NCBI GenBank assembly: GCA_013397695.1
Contig: VYZI01000018.1
Span: 1,418,029-1,482,028 of the forward strand
DNA from: Centropus unirufus
Lineage: Eukaryota; Chordata; Aves; Cuculiformes; Centropidae
Direction: 5' to 3'
DNA length: 64,000 nt
In this document: piece after piece, positions 42,101 through 48,500 of the stretch
How positions within the stretch are numbered: position 1 is the stretch's first letter
How the letters are laid out: each line of letters starts with the position of its first letter
Notes under the pieces: generated by a model
What the model saw: only the letters and a program-made list of their open reading frames with translations
Databases searched by the model: none
What the model was told of the DNA's origin: nothing
Program-made: the position numbers and the translations under genes

Positions 42101-45100
42101 TTTGATATATTTTCTAGATATGAGTCCATGAAATCTGCTCTGAAAACTCAGAAAACTATGGAAAGAAAATATGAAGTTCTGACTCAGCAGCCTTTCACCC
42201 TTGACCATGCTCCTCGCATTACCCTGAGAATGCGCTCACACAGGGTACCATGTGGCCATAATACCAGGTTCATCCTAAATGTCCAATCAAAACCAACTGC
42301 TGAAGTGAAGTGGTACCATAATGGCATTGAGCTCCAGGAGAGCAGTAAAATACATTTTACTAATACCAGTGGTGTATTAACTCTGGAGATTCTTGACTGC
42401 CACATTGATGACAGTGGAACATACAGGGCTGTATGCACAAACTACAAAGGGGAATGCTCTGATTATGCAACACTAGATGTTACTGGTGGAGATTACACTA
42501 CATACTCCTCCCAGCGGAGAGATGAAGAAGTACCAAGGTCAATTTTACCCGACTTGACCAAAACAGAGGCATATGCAGTCTCCTCATTTAAGAAAGCAAC
42601 TGCTACAGAAGCAAGTTCCTCAGTAAGAGAGGTCAAATCAGAAATCTCGGCAACAAGAGAATCTCTTTTATCATATGAACACTATGCTTCTTCTGAAGAA
42701 AAAGTCACTGCAGCTGGGGAAAAATCATTGGAAGAAAGGACTGTACACAAGGCATTTAAGAGCACTCTGCCAGCAACAATCCTTACAAAACCCCGGTCGA
42801 TCACAGTTTCTGAAGGGGAGACCGCAAGATTTTCCTGTGATGTTGATGGTGAACCAGCACCAACAATAACCTGGTTCCGTGCAGGTCAACCCATTGTTTC
42901 TTCAAGGCGCTTCCAAGTAACACGAACACAGTACAAGTCTACCTTTGAAATTTCTATGGTCCAGGTATCAGATGAAGGAAGTTACACTGTTGTGGTGGAA
43001 AACTCAGAAGGGAGACAGGAAGCGCATTTTACTTTGACCATTCAAAGAACAAAAATTCCCGAAAAAGCAATTACATCACCTCCAACAGTCAAATCTCCAG
43101 AGCCTCGTGTAAAATCTCCAGAGCCAGTTAAGTCTCCCAAACGAGTGAAATCTCCTGAAACCATCAGCAGCCCCCCAAAAGCCAAGTCACCACCTGGAGA
43201 CAAAACAGTACCAGCTGAAAAAGTGCAATTACCAACTGCTTCTCCACCAAAGATAACACAGCATCTGAAAGCAGAGACTCTTGGGGACAAGGTAAAGTTA
43301 TCCTGCGCAGTTGAAAGCAGTGTTTTAAGTGTCAGAGAAGTGGTTTGGTATAAGGATGGCAAAAAACTAAAAGAAGACAATCATTTTAAGTTTCATTATG
43401 CAGCAGATGGCACCTATGAGCTCAAAATCCACGAGCTCATGGAATCTGATAAAGGAGAATACACCTGTGAAATTATTGGGGAAGGAGGTGTTTCAAAAAG
43501 TAACTTCCAGTTTACTGGCCAAGTATTTAAAAATATCCATTCCCAGGTAAAAAGTGTATCTGAAGCTTATAAATCTGCTCAGAAAGAAGATGAAGTGCTT
43601 AAAGTTTCTACCCAGAAAAAATCAACAGTAGCAACTGAAGAAAAAGCAGCAGTTCAAGAAGTTGTTAAGAAGTCAATTGTTACTGAAGACGTCAAACAAT
43701 TGAAAGCCGAAATTAAAGCTTCTTCAACTAAAATGACTGTGTCTCAAGGGCAGAAAGTGACCTTAAAAGCCAGCATTCCTGGTGCCTCTGAAATTAAATG
43801 GGTGCTGAATGGAATGGAGCTGAGAAATTCAGATGATTACAGATACGGTGTTTCTGGAAGTGATCACACACTAACTATCAAAAAAGCTAGCAGTAAAGAT
43901 GAAGGTATTCTCACCTGTGAGGGTAAAACTGATGAAGGCGTTATTAAATGCCAGTATGTTCTGACCTTTTCTAAAGAGCGGTCCAACGAACCAGCATTTA
44001 TCACACAGCCTAAGTCTCAAAATGTCAATGAAGGACAAGACGTACTGTTCACCTGTGAAGTTTCTGGAGAGCCTTCTCCTGAAATTGAGTGGTTTAAGAA
44101 TAATCAACCGGTAAGTATTTATGTACTATATTTACTCAAAAATTTTCAATTATTCATAAAACTGAACTTAAGAAAATCATTGATTTTCTCTCCTCAGATT
44201 GCCATTTCATCACACGTCAGGGTGACACGTTCTAAAAACACATATTCTCTTGAGATTCGAAATGCAGCAGTGAGTGATACTGGAAAATACACAGTGAAAG
44301 CAAAAAATTACCATGGGCAGTGCTCCGCTACAGCATCTTTGACTGTACTCCGTAAGTGTGTTCTCCAGGTCTTGTATTCACACTAATGACAACTTTTCGC
44401 TGTGGTATGTCTACTAAAATGACTTATTATAAAAGCCAATGGTAATGATGACTTACATGCTGTAACAAGTTCTATCGCTTTTTTGTATTACTAGAACAGC
44501 AAAAGAAATCTTCATGAGACCCAAAGAGGAGCACACAGATGCTCTATCACATCAATAGGTGCATGTTGACAGAAGGCTTTGAGCATTCCTTCTAGGATGA
44601 CTGTCTTAAGACCTTGGTGCTGGCAATTACTCTTTCCACATTTACTAACAGAATCCGTTCCAAGAAAACAAAGTAATTCCACAGTTAAAAATGTTCATGG
44701 TAACTCAGCTATTCCTGAACTGGGTTTAGTATTTTATTGGCGGTACTATATCCCAGTTCCTAGCATCAAGGAGGTGCTATGATTTGCTTGTATGACTGTA
44801 CTCAGATTTAAAGGAAAGCTACAGTGACCGAGCTTTTCTGTTGCTTTTTATAGCTACAGAATAATCCAATTAAATTCAGACTTCCCTATATCATGCTTCT
44901 AAACACTTAAAAATGTATCGTAGCTTCTACAAAACTGCACTGAACATGCAATTTCTCAGTGTCTAATTCTAGTAATGATTGTATTAGGAAACACTGTGTG
45001 ACAACCTATTTTTTCCAAAGTATGTTTTTCCTTCAAGCTCACACATAATAGTAATAGTTTTGTTTCCTACTTACTGTTTGTGATTTGGGCATCTGGAATC

Positions 45101-45976
45101 AAAAGACTGTAAATAAGTCTATACTCCACTGCAGTTTTCCATTGAATACAAACTATGCTGTTTCTTCATTTCTGTAAAATTAACCACATAGAACTGCATG
45201 ACTTCGTTCGTTAACGTGACGTTATTGGTTTTTCCTTCTATGTTGGCGATGCTCTCCAGCTCTAATTGAAGAACCTCCAAAAGAGGTAGTATTGAAGACA
45301 AGTGGCGACGCAAGCATGCACGAAAGTTTTTCTTCTCAGTCCTTTCAAATGGCTTCTTCTAAAGAAGAGGCTTCATTCAGCAGTTTCAGCAGTAGCAGCA
45401 TGACTGAAATGAAATTTGCAAGCATGTCTGCCAAAAGCATGTCCTCCATGAAAGAATCCTTTGTAGAGATGAGCTCCAGCAGTATTATGGGGAAATCTAG
45501 TATGGCTCAACTGGAAAGTTCAACTAGTAAAATGCTTAAATCGGGTCTGAGAGGTGAGCAATACAATTACTAGTAGAGTTAGTGCTTCAAATATCCTGAA
45601 GTAGTCCTTAGAGTAAACCTGCTGCATGGCTTAGGGGAAACAAACTAACTTGGTATTTCTTCTCCTGTTTTGTGAAGGGGTACCACCCAAAATTGAAGCT
45701 CTCCCATCTGATATCAGCATTGATGAAGGAAAAGTTCTCACGCTATCATGTGCTTTTTCGGGTGAACCTGCTCCTGAAATAACATGGTACTGCAAAGGGA
45801 AAAAAATTACCAGTCAGGACCAGCAAGGCAGATTCCACATTGAAACCAGTGAAGATCTAACCACTCTGATCATCATGGATGTCCAGAAGAACGACGGTGG
45901 ACTGTACACCCTGAATTTAGGAAATGAATTCGGTAGCGATTCTGCCACTGTGAATATAAATATTCGATCAATTTAG
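1..45976 (+). CDS. TTN: Titin (connectin), C-terminal 13,012 residues, 5' partial, 40 exons
   Basis: Titin is the giant sarcomere scaffold running from Z-disc to M-band. This part covers the thick-filament (A-band) and M-band regions. The 40 exons joined at GT-AG sites give one open frame of 13,012 complete codons ending in TAG (45974-45976). Nearly all introns are phase 1 and fall at domain borders. I count about 80 FN3 domains (recurring P-G-P-P starts, DGG-I-Y-VEKR centres, YEFRV ends), 32 A-band Ig domains, a kinase and nine M-band Ig domains. The C-zone pattern Ig-Fn2-Ig-Fn3-Ig-Fn3 is known to set the 43-nm thick-filament repeat and to bind myosin and MyBP-C. The first codon is cut (frame starts at base 3), so the 5' two thirds of the gene lie outside the window. 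The C-terminal -IRSI end and the MEx5-like serine-rich exon make the identification certain. Confidence 0.98.
192..488 (+). CDS. TTN: TTN exon T2: one FN3 domain
   Basis: It has 297 nt (99 codons), phase 1 to phase 1, with acceptor ttctag and donor gtatgt. It begins D-P-P-G-K-P and carries the DGGHKLTGY core, a complete FN3 domain of the partial super-repeat. Confidence 0.95.
607..1194 (+). CDS. TTN: TTN exon T3: Ig + FN3
   Basis: It has 588 nt. The Ig half starts E-A-P-S-I-V-I-D-P and has the usual GRPP-like turn and DSGEYTITATN strand. The FN3 half starts D-V-P-G-P-P. This is the third Ig of the partial super-repeat. Confidence 0.95.
1288..1590 (+). CDS. TTN: TTN exon T4: one FN3 domain
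   Basis: It has 303 nt, phase 1 to phase 1, starting G-P-P-G-P-P-G-K-P-E-V. The donor is the weaker gttagt at 1591. The codon split over the T4/T5 junction gives Tyr (T|AC). Confidence 0.93.
1709..18814 (+). CDS. TTN: TTN exon T5: giant A-band exon, 17,106 nt, 58 domains
   Basis: A single uninterrupted exon of 5,702 codons runs from acceptor ttttcag (to 1708) to donor gtgtgt (18815). It encodes one FN3 that closes the preceding super-repeat, five complete 11-domain C-zone super-repeats, then the first Ig and first FN3 of a sixth. The first Ig of each super-repeat has a P-x-(F/L/I)-(E/D)-L/I-D-x-E/D-L/M-R-K type start, at about 2008, 5256, 8500, 11745, 14997 and 18235, a regular period of about 3.25 kb. 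The first Ig of C-zone repeats is the known MyBP-C binding position. The length equals the value I recall for the longest human exon, also in TTN (17,106 bp). The in-frame ATG at 1738 is internal, not a start. Confidence 0.97.
18815..19154 (+). other. TTN: TTN intron T5/T6
   Basis: A 340-nt AT-rich intron after the giant exon. No other feature seen. The frame hits a stop 11 nt into it (TAA at 18823-18825), so retention would truncate titin. Confidence 0.85.
19155..19451 (+). CDS. TTN: TTN exon T6: one FN3 domain
   Basis: It has 297 nt after a poly-T acceptor, starting E-K-P-S-P-P-E-K-L. It is the second FN3 of the super-repeat that begins at the end of the giant exon. Confidence 0.94.
19555..20142 (+). 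CDS. TTN: TTN exon T7: Ig + FN3
   Basis: It has 588 nt, the same length as T3. The Ig starts E-S-P-E-I-D-M-K-G-F and the FN3 starts D-R-P-G-P-P-V-G-P. The donor is gtgagt at 20143. Confidence 0.95.
20243..20545 (+). CDS. TTN: TTN exon T8: one FN3 domain
   Basis: It has 303 nt, starting T-T-P-G-P-P-S-T-P, with the NSILWQKANKT stretch typical of this position in each super-repeat. Confidence 0.94.
20698..20994 (+). CDS. TTN: TTN exon T9: one FN3 domain
   Basis: It has 297 nt, starting E-P-P-R-K-V-R-V, and contains the KRDLPDGRWTKASF signature of the third FN3 of the triplet. Confidence 0.94.
20995..21453 (+). other. TTN: TTN intron T9/T10
   Basis: A 459-nt intron, AT-rich, with no recognisable element. 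Confidence 0.85.
21454..21741 (+). CDS. TTN: TTN exon T10: one Ig domain
   Basis: It has 288 nt, starting G-A-P-E-I-D-V-P-P-E-Y, with acceptor ttcttaag and donor gtatgt. It is the third Ig of the super-repeat. Confidence 0.93.
21830..22129 (+). CDS. TTN: TTN exon T11: one FN3 domain
   Basis: It has 300 nt, starting D-K-P-G-P-P-S-G-P-I, with VEKRETSR and the KGNEYVFRVRAVNKFG end. Confidence 0.94.
22233..22535 (+). CDS. TTN: TTN exon T12: one FN3 domain
   Basis: It has 303 nt, starting V-T-P-G-P-P-S-V-P-E-V, with a DGGSEISGY core. Acceptor is tttttcacccag and donor gtaaga. Confidence 0.94.
22709..23014 (+). CDS. TTN: TTN exon T13: one FN3 domain
   Basis: It has 306 nt, starting D-K-P-G-S-P-T-K-L. 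It is the last domain of the sixth complete super-repeat in the window. Confidence 0.94.
23120..24886 (+). CDS. TTN: TTN exon T14: Ig-Fn-Fn-Ig-Fn-Fn
   Basis: It has 1,767 nt (589 codons). The order is Ig (A-P-E-I-D-L-D-V-A-L-R start), two FN3, Ig (A-P-E-A-D-L-S-D-I), two FN3. These are the first six domains of the seventh super-repeat without an intron between them. Confidence 0.95.
24982..25278 (+). CDS. TTN: TTN exon T15: one FN3 domain
   Basis: It has 297 nt, starting D-P-P-G-T-P-D-Y-I, with donor gtaaga. It is the third FN3 of the middle triplet. Confidence 0.93.
25279..25863 (+). other. TTN: TTN intron T15/T16
   Basis: A 585-nt intron, the second longest in the titin part. It has direct-repeat-like AGAGAATT/TTAGAGAATAATTC stretches near 25705-25780 but no identifiable element. 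Confidence 0.8.
25864..26151 (+). CDS. TTN: TTN exon T16: one Ig domain
   Basis: It has 288 nt, starting V-P-P-T-I-E-F-G-A-E-H-F, with the GRPVPKVTWFKDG turn. The acceptor is ttttatag. Confidence 0.93.
26244..26543 (+). CDS. TTN: TTN exon T17: one FN3 domain
   Basis: It has 300 nt, starting D-T-P-G-K-V-G-G-P-I. The following intron (26544-26620) is only 77 nt, the shortest in the window. Confidence 0.93.
26621..28687 (+). CDS. TTN: TTN exon T18: Fn-Fn-Ig-Fn-Fn-Ig-Fn
   Basis: It has 2,067 nt (689 codons), with two FN3 closing the seventh super-repeat, then the first Ig of the eighth (R-L-S-A-P-E-I-D-I-D at about 27220), two FN3, a second Ig (I-E-P-T-A-D-L-S) and one FN3. Confidence 0.95.
28779..29081 (+). 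CDS. TTN: TTN exon T19: one FN3 domain
   Basis: It has 303 nt, starting V-P-P-S-P-P-S-R-P-E-V, with donor gtgagc. Confidence 0.93.
29163..29468 (+). CDS. TTN: TTN exon T20: one FN3 domain
   Basis: It has 306 nt, starting D-P-P-G-R-P-E-V-T-D. It has a slightly longer KPYNESGDGRW loop than the KRDLPDGRW of sister domains. Confidence 0.93.
29563..29853 (+). CDS. TTN: TTN exon T21: one Ig domain
   Basis: It has 291 nt, starting S-P-P-K-A-E-L-D-A-R-L. It is the third Ig of the eighth super-repeat. Confidence 0.93.
29970..30269 (+). CDS. TTN: TTN exon T22: one FN3 domain
   Basis: It has 300 nt, starting D-S-P-G-P-C-A-G-K-I, with the conserved VERRETSRLHW stretch. Confidence 0.93.
30377..30682 (+). 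CDS. TTN: TTN exon T23: one FN3 domain
   Basis: It has 306 nt, starting T-I-P-T-Q-P-G-A-P-E-E. The acceptor has an unusual A-rich run (ttttaaaaaaacag). Confidence 0.92.
30924..31229 (+). CDS. TTN: TTN exon T24: one FN3 domain
   Basis: It has 306 nt, starting H-T-P-A-P-P-S-S-P-R-V. It closes the eighth super-repeat. Confidence 0.93.
31333..31614 (+). CDS. TTN: TTN exon T25: one Ig domain
   Basis: It has 282 nt, starting E-I-P-E-L-E-L-A-D-D-L-K-K. It is the first Ig of the ninth and last complete super-repeat. Confidence 0.93.
31893..32486 (+). CDS. TTN: TTN exon T26: two FN3 domains
   Basis: It has 594 nt. The two FN3 start D-T-P-G-P-P-A-T-V and D-V-P-M-V-P-Q-K-L, with no intron between them. 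Confidence 0.94.
32581..32868 (+). CDS. TTN: TTN exon T27: one Ig domain
   Basis: It has 288 nt, starting V-L-P-T-I-D-F-T-G-I-P, with the GRPPPTASWFFAG turn. Confidence 0.93.
32977..33276 (+). CDS. TTN: TTN exon T28: one FN3 domain
   Basis: It has 300 nt after a long pyrimidine tract, starting D-K-P-G-P-P-V-G-P-I. Confidence 0.93.
33277..33730 (+). other. TTN: TTN intron T28/T29
   Basis: A 454-nt intron. Nothing recognisable inside. Confidence 0.85.
33731..34033 (+). CDS. TTN: TTN exon T29: one FN3 domain
   Basis: It has 303 nt, starting R-V-P-G-P-P-G-T-P-E-V. Its core reads DDGDSQ where sister domains have DGGS. Confidence 0.93.
34312..34614 (+). CDS. TTN: TTN exon T30: one FN3 domain
   Basis: It has 303 nt, starting A-P-P-G-K-P-Q-N-P-R-V, with core DEGGSKVTGY. 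Confidence 0.93.
34734..35318 (+). CDS. TTN: TTN exon T31: Ig + FN3
   Basis: It has 585 nt. The Ig starts E-Y-P-D-Y-E-L-D-E-K-Y and the FN3 starts I-P-N-P-P-E-G-P-L. It corresponds in position to T3, T7 and T21-T22. Confidence 0.94.
35448..35753 (+). CDS. TTN: TTN exon T32: one FN3 domain
   Basis: It has 306 nt, starting N-A-P-E-P-P-N-N-P-P-E-V. Confidence 0.93.
35846..36145 (+). CDS. TTN: TTN exon T33: one FN3 domain, end of C-zone
   Basis: It has 300 nt, starting D-K-P-S-Q-P-G-E-I-E-I. It is the last FN3 before the tandem Ig pair that breaks the 11-domain pattern. Confidence 0.93.
36386..36961 (+). CDS. TTN: TTN exon T34: tandem Ig-Ig at the A-band edge
   Basis: It has 576 nt with two Ig domains back to back (S-G-E-A-P-V-I-K-K and A-P-P-Q-F-H-P-G-F). 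By position these fit human A164-A165. The first has the fuller cysteine pattern (LTCQ ... YTCTATN) of M-band-like Ig domains. Confidence 0.93.
37056..37361 (+). CDS. TTN: TTN exon T35: one FN3 domain
   Basis: It has 306 nt, starting D-K-P-D-K-P-V-G-P-I. The following intron is 79 nt. Confidence 0.93.
37441..38034 (+). CDS. TTN: TTN exon T36: FN3 (A167) + Ig (A168)
   Basis: It has 594 nt: FN3 starting E-K-P-G-Q-P-G-Q-P, then an Ig (A-P-H-F-K-E-E-L-R). By distance to the kinase these are A167 and A168. In mammals A168-A170 is the docking site of the ubiquitin ligases MuRF1 and MuRF2. Confidence 0.92.
38163..44110 (+). CDS. TTN: TTN exon T37: A169, A170, titin kinase, M-band Ig domains (MEx1-like, fused)
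   Basis: It has 5,948 nt, starting in phase 1 and ending in phase 0. The order is Ig A169 (38163-38457), FN3 A170 (38458-38755), kinase and tail (38843-39780), M1 (about 39817), M2 (about 40162), M3 (about 40477), a long charged linker (40768-42192), M4 (about 42193), M5 (about 42775), KSP repeats (43088-43204), M6 (about 43240), a short linker (43520-43715), an M8-like Ig, and the first half of an M9-like Ig that ends at KNNQP. In human TTN, MEx1 ends inside an Ig (M7) and MEx2-MEx3 follow as separate exons. Here the frame runs on without any intron and one Ig is absent. M4 is the known myomesin contact. The ATG at 38108 is intronic. Confidence 0.95.
38843..39780 (+). other. TTN: Titin kinase domain and C-terminal regulatory tail (within T37)
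   Basis: Glycine loop GRGQFGIA lies at about 38873, with the ATP-site Lys in YLAKFVKV. The catalytic loop reads HFDIKPDN (from 39206), the magnesium loop VEFG (Glu at 39272 where most kinases have Asp), then SPEYYAPE with the P+1 tyrosine known to block the active site. The tail RHRRYYQTL ... SCGGAIRSQKG folds over the ATP site in the known structure. The family is treated as a mechanosensor with little or no catalytic activity that recruits NBR1, p62 and MuRF2. EFG and HFD are, as I recall, shared with human titin, so the domain looks intact. Confidence 0.95.
40768..42192 (+). other. TTN: M-band linker is2: 475-residue charged, Arg/Ser/Pro-rich segment
   Basis: There is no Ig or FN3 pattern between M3 and M4. 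The segment is rich in Glu/Arg runs (EEEREKHVQRQ, EEEEEIEM, RLRRRRERE) and in RSPSP/RRSLSP-type sites that could be phosphorylated. In mammals the is2 region of the M-band binds FHL2/DRAL. It is likely to be partly helical and otherwise disordered. Confidence 0.8.
43088..43204 (+). other. TTN: KSP repeats of the M-band (is4)
   Basis: Four VKSP units and one AKSP unit follow M5. In mammals the corresponding KSP repeats are phosphorylated in differentiating muscle. The repeat number is a common site of variation between species. Confidence 0.88.
44111..44197 (+). other. TTN: TTN intron T37/T38: 87 nt, phase 0, open in the titin frame
   Basis: A canonical gtaagt donor and tcctcag acceptor, with length divisible by three and no in-frame stop. 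The reading frame therefore runs straight from T37 through T38. Splicing is supported by the Ig fold: the spliced junction KNNQP-IAISS gives a normal Ig strand spacing, while the 29 intronic residues are hydrophobic and unlike titin. Confidence 0.9.
44198..44351 (+). CDS. TTN: TTN exon T38: second half of the M9-like Ig (MEx4-like)
   Basis: It has 154 nt, phase 0 to phase 1, acceptor tcctcag, donor gtaagt. It encodes the IAISSHVRV ... ATASLTVL half of the Ig begun in T37. The length fits human MEx4 as I infer it from known splice-site numbering. Confidence 0.92.
44352..45259 (+). other. TTN: TTN intron T38/T39 upstream of the MEx5-like exon
   Basis: A 908-nt intron, the longest in the titin part, directly before the exon that is alternatively spliced in mammals. 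No repeat or other gene recognised. The small open frame at 44579-44782 has no titin-like sequence. Confidence 0.85.
45260..45553 (+). CDS. TTN: TTN exon T39: serine/methionine-rich is7 segment (MEx5)
   Basis: It has 294 nt, phase 1 to phase 1, so skipping keeps the frame. It starts P-L-I-E-E-P-P-K-E-V-V and continues with SSFSSSS- and SSMKESFVEMSSSS-type sequence, with no Ig pattern. In mammals MEx5 is alternatively spliced and its is7 product binds calpain-3. Human MEx5 is 303 nt. The 9-nt difference falls in the serine run. Confidence 0.95.
45678..45976 (+). CDS. TTN: TTN exon T40: terminal Ig M10 and stop (MEx6)
   Basis: It encodes VPPKIEALPSDISIDEGK ... LGNEFGSDSATV and ends IRSI-TAG, the hallmark C-terminus of titin. 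M10 binds obscurin and obscurin-like 1 at the M-band. Its human counterpart is where tibial muscular dystrophy mutations cluster. The acceptor tgtgaag at 45677 lacks a strong pyrimidine tract immediately before it, but the frame and the conserved GVPPKIEAL junction fix the start. Confidence 0.95.
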
Positions 45977-46940
45977 AGAGCTTGATCTGTATTATTTACA
46001 CTTGTCTTTTTTACAAGTGATTCATTTATGGACCGAAATGTCTGATCTGTAAATATAAAAAAACCTATTTTTGTACCTACCTGAATGAGACAATGTCCAG
46101 AACTATACATTATGACTTAAGAATTTTAAACACTTTTTTCACTGACATGTACATACTGTATATAGCCGAAGTTAACGGTTATAAAGTTTTGTACCATTTA
46201 TTTTATGACATTTTGAAATGTAACTTTTGGAACTAACAGTTGGTAGGAGAAAGTTTCCAAGCAAACGACTACCCTGCTCAACATTTACCTAATCTTTGTG
46301 CCTCAACTCATTGTTGATGTCTAAGAATGCCTCAACAGGTAGAGAGGCTCCCTGTTGAAGATTACTTACACCTAAGAGATGATACTGTGCATAGTATTTC
46401 ATACATGCACGAATATTTATGTTGAATCAGAAATGTAAGGCATTGGTGATGTTTGCAATTACCCTCCTGTAAGCATTGCTTTAATGTTTTACATTGAATC
46501 TGATTATGTCATACTTTCCATACCTGACTGACAACTTTTGGACAAAGTGCAAGCGGCCAGCACTTTGTTCACCCACTGTCTGTGTACTGCTTCTGACATA
46601 TTGACTGCCTGAATAGCTTTAAAAAAGTAACATCACCTGGCCATCCCTTTAATCAACAAAGCTATTTAAGTACTCAAGTGCAGCAGCAGTACCCCCTCTT
46701 GGAGGTTTGTAGGGTGCAGTGATTGAGTTTGTGTGGTAGTATTAGACATCCAGTAGTCACTTCCCGGGCAACTAAGCCATGAGCCACAGTTTGAAAACAA
46801 ACTGTTGTTACAACATCAAATATCGCCCTGCACTTCAATTTGCTTTAGTTCTCCTAATGTAGACATAAATCTTGTTAGCTGTTGAACCTCCTTGAGATAG
46901 AATTGCTCATTTGAAATAAAGCATGCTTTCCGCACCACAA
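45977..46940 (+). other. TTN: TTN 3' UTR
   Basis: A non-coding stretch of about 960 nt from the stop codon to shortly beyond AATAAA at 46915. The exact cleavage site is inferred from the usual 10-30 nt spacing. Confidence 0.75.
46915..46920 (+). terminator. TTN: TTN polyadenylation signal AATAAA
   Basis: The only AATAAA on the plus strand that I find in the kilobase after the stop codon. It is followed within 60 nt by a T/G-containing stretch (ctccttgttatttc). Confidence 0.75.
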
Positions 46941-48500
46941 AGTCTGAGACTCCTTGTTATTTCTTTACTATGCTCTGTTCTTACAGTTGTAGTACTCTAC
47001 AGGGAAGAGATGCTGAAGGAAAAGGCTAGGTAGAAATGAAATTTGCCTAAGTAAAGTAGGCAGTTGATCACGGAATCGCTAGGTTGGAAAAGGCCTCCTA
47101 GATCATCGAGTCCAACCGTATTCGTCTGCCACTAAACCATATCCCTAAGCACCTCATCTACCCTTCTTTTAAATACATCCAGGGACGGTGACTCTACCAC
47201 CTCCCTGGGCAGCTTGTTCCAGCATCTGATGACCCCTTCAGTGAAAAACCTCTTCCTAATTTCCAATCTGAGCCTCCATGGCACAGCTTGAGGCCATTCC
47301 CCCTTGTCCTATCTCCTGTCACCTGGGAGAAGAGACCAGGACTCACCTCTCCACAACCTCCTTTCAGGCAGTTGTAGGCAGTGCTAAGGTCTCCCTTATA
47401 ATCCAGCTACCTATCAGAAACAGCCTGGCTACCAAAGTCAGCCTTAAAAAAAAATCAGCATTCAAAAAGAAGTTTTCTTCATAGATTCTTCATGGAAAAA
47501 GGTGAAATTCTTGCACATGCCTAAGCATTTTGTGCTTCTTATTACCCCTCTGTTTAAGTGAATTTCCAGGCATTCCACTATGGCCGATATGGATAAATAG
47601 CTAATCTCTTCTTTATAGCTGGTCCCTGCTGAAAGCAACTAGAACTAGGATGGACTAGTTGACCCTAATTGCCTGGGCATACAAGTTGTCACATCCCATG
47701 GATTATTAGGGGCCCACATCACATCAGTTCTTCATCTCTAATGTATAGAAGCAAACCCTGTCTATATTCCTGGGGAGGAAATCACAAAACCTCTTGAAGG
47801 TGGACCACTATTTTGGGTATCTCTGGGAAAAGAGTATCAAGAGCAAATGAGCAGCTTTGCCTCTAGAATTCGCCCTGGTCAGTAGAAAGAGCTTGAGAGT
47901 AAATACACTCACAGCAGGCAATGCAACACTACTTCAGGGGCTATAAAATTCTCGTAAGTGGAGCAGGAGCATGTGTTAGCATCCCTATGCATCACTACAA
48001 CTCCCAGCATACTACTGCTAGTAATCTATTACTATGTCTGGCCTACATCTGCAGAGTACTTCAGGAAGCACACTTAACTTTAAGCAGATGAGTCACCCAT
48101 ATGCCTAAAAATAGGATTTAATGTACTTATAGGCTTTGTTGAAGCACAGCCTTAAAGGATAACTTTGCATGCCAGGCTACTGAGCCAATGTTTTTCCACA
48201 AGACTAAAGCAAACGGTAATAGTGACACTGATAATGTTACAACCTAAAGCTTCAATATTCAGTTTCACAGAACACATCCCTGAACAGTAACATTTTTCCA
48301 GACAACAGATTAGGCAGTCTTTGAAGAAAAGACAATGATAAAATGAGAAGTGAACGTTTCAAATTATTTGCTTATTATACCCAGGTCATATTTTGGGATT
48401 TTTAACTGTACATTTGCAAATTGTTATGCTATAGGACCAGCTTACCACTTATATGTGTGACTGGACTTGACTTCCCGTTCCCTGGGTCCTGATGCACACG
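46941..48500. other. Intergenic region between convergent TTN and PLEKHA3
   Basis: No gene seen apart from the CR1 fragment at 47069-47405. TTN and PLEKHA3 meet tail to tail here. Confidence 0.6.
47069..47405 (-). mobile_element. CR1 LINE 3'-end fragment, antisense
   Basis: The plus strand reads as the reverse complement of a CR1 tail: 'ggttggaaaaggcctcctag' followed by 'atcatcgagtccaacc', then further along 'ctctccacaacctcctttca' and 'aaggtctccctta'. CR1 is the dominant non-LTR retrotransposon of birds and other sauropsids. The fragment is 5'-truncated, about 340 bp, and carries no usable reading frame. Confidence 0.85.

Noticed and set aside
44579..44782. 67-codon frame inside the T38/T39 intron
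   Set aside because: No homology to titin domains and no acceptor and donor pair in the right phase.
47278..47484. 68-codon frame on the plus strand
   Set aside because: It lies mostly in the antisense CR1 fragment and is a by-product of the repeat.
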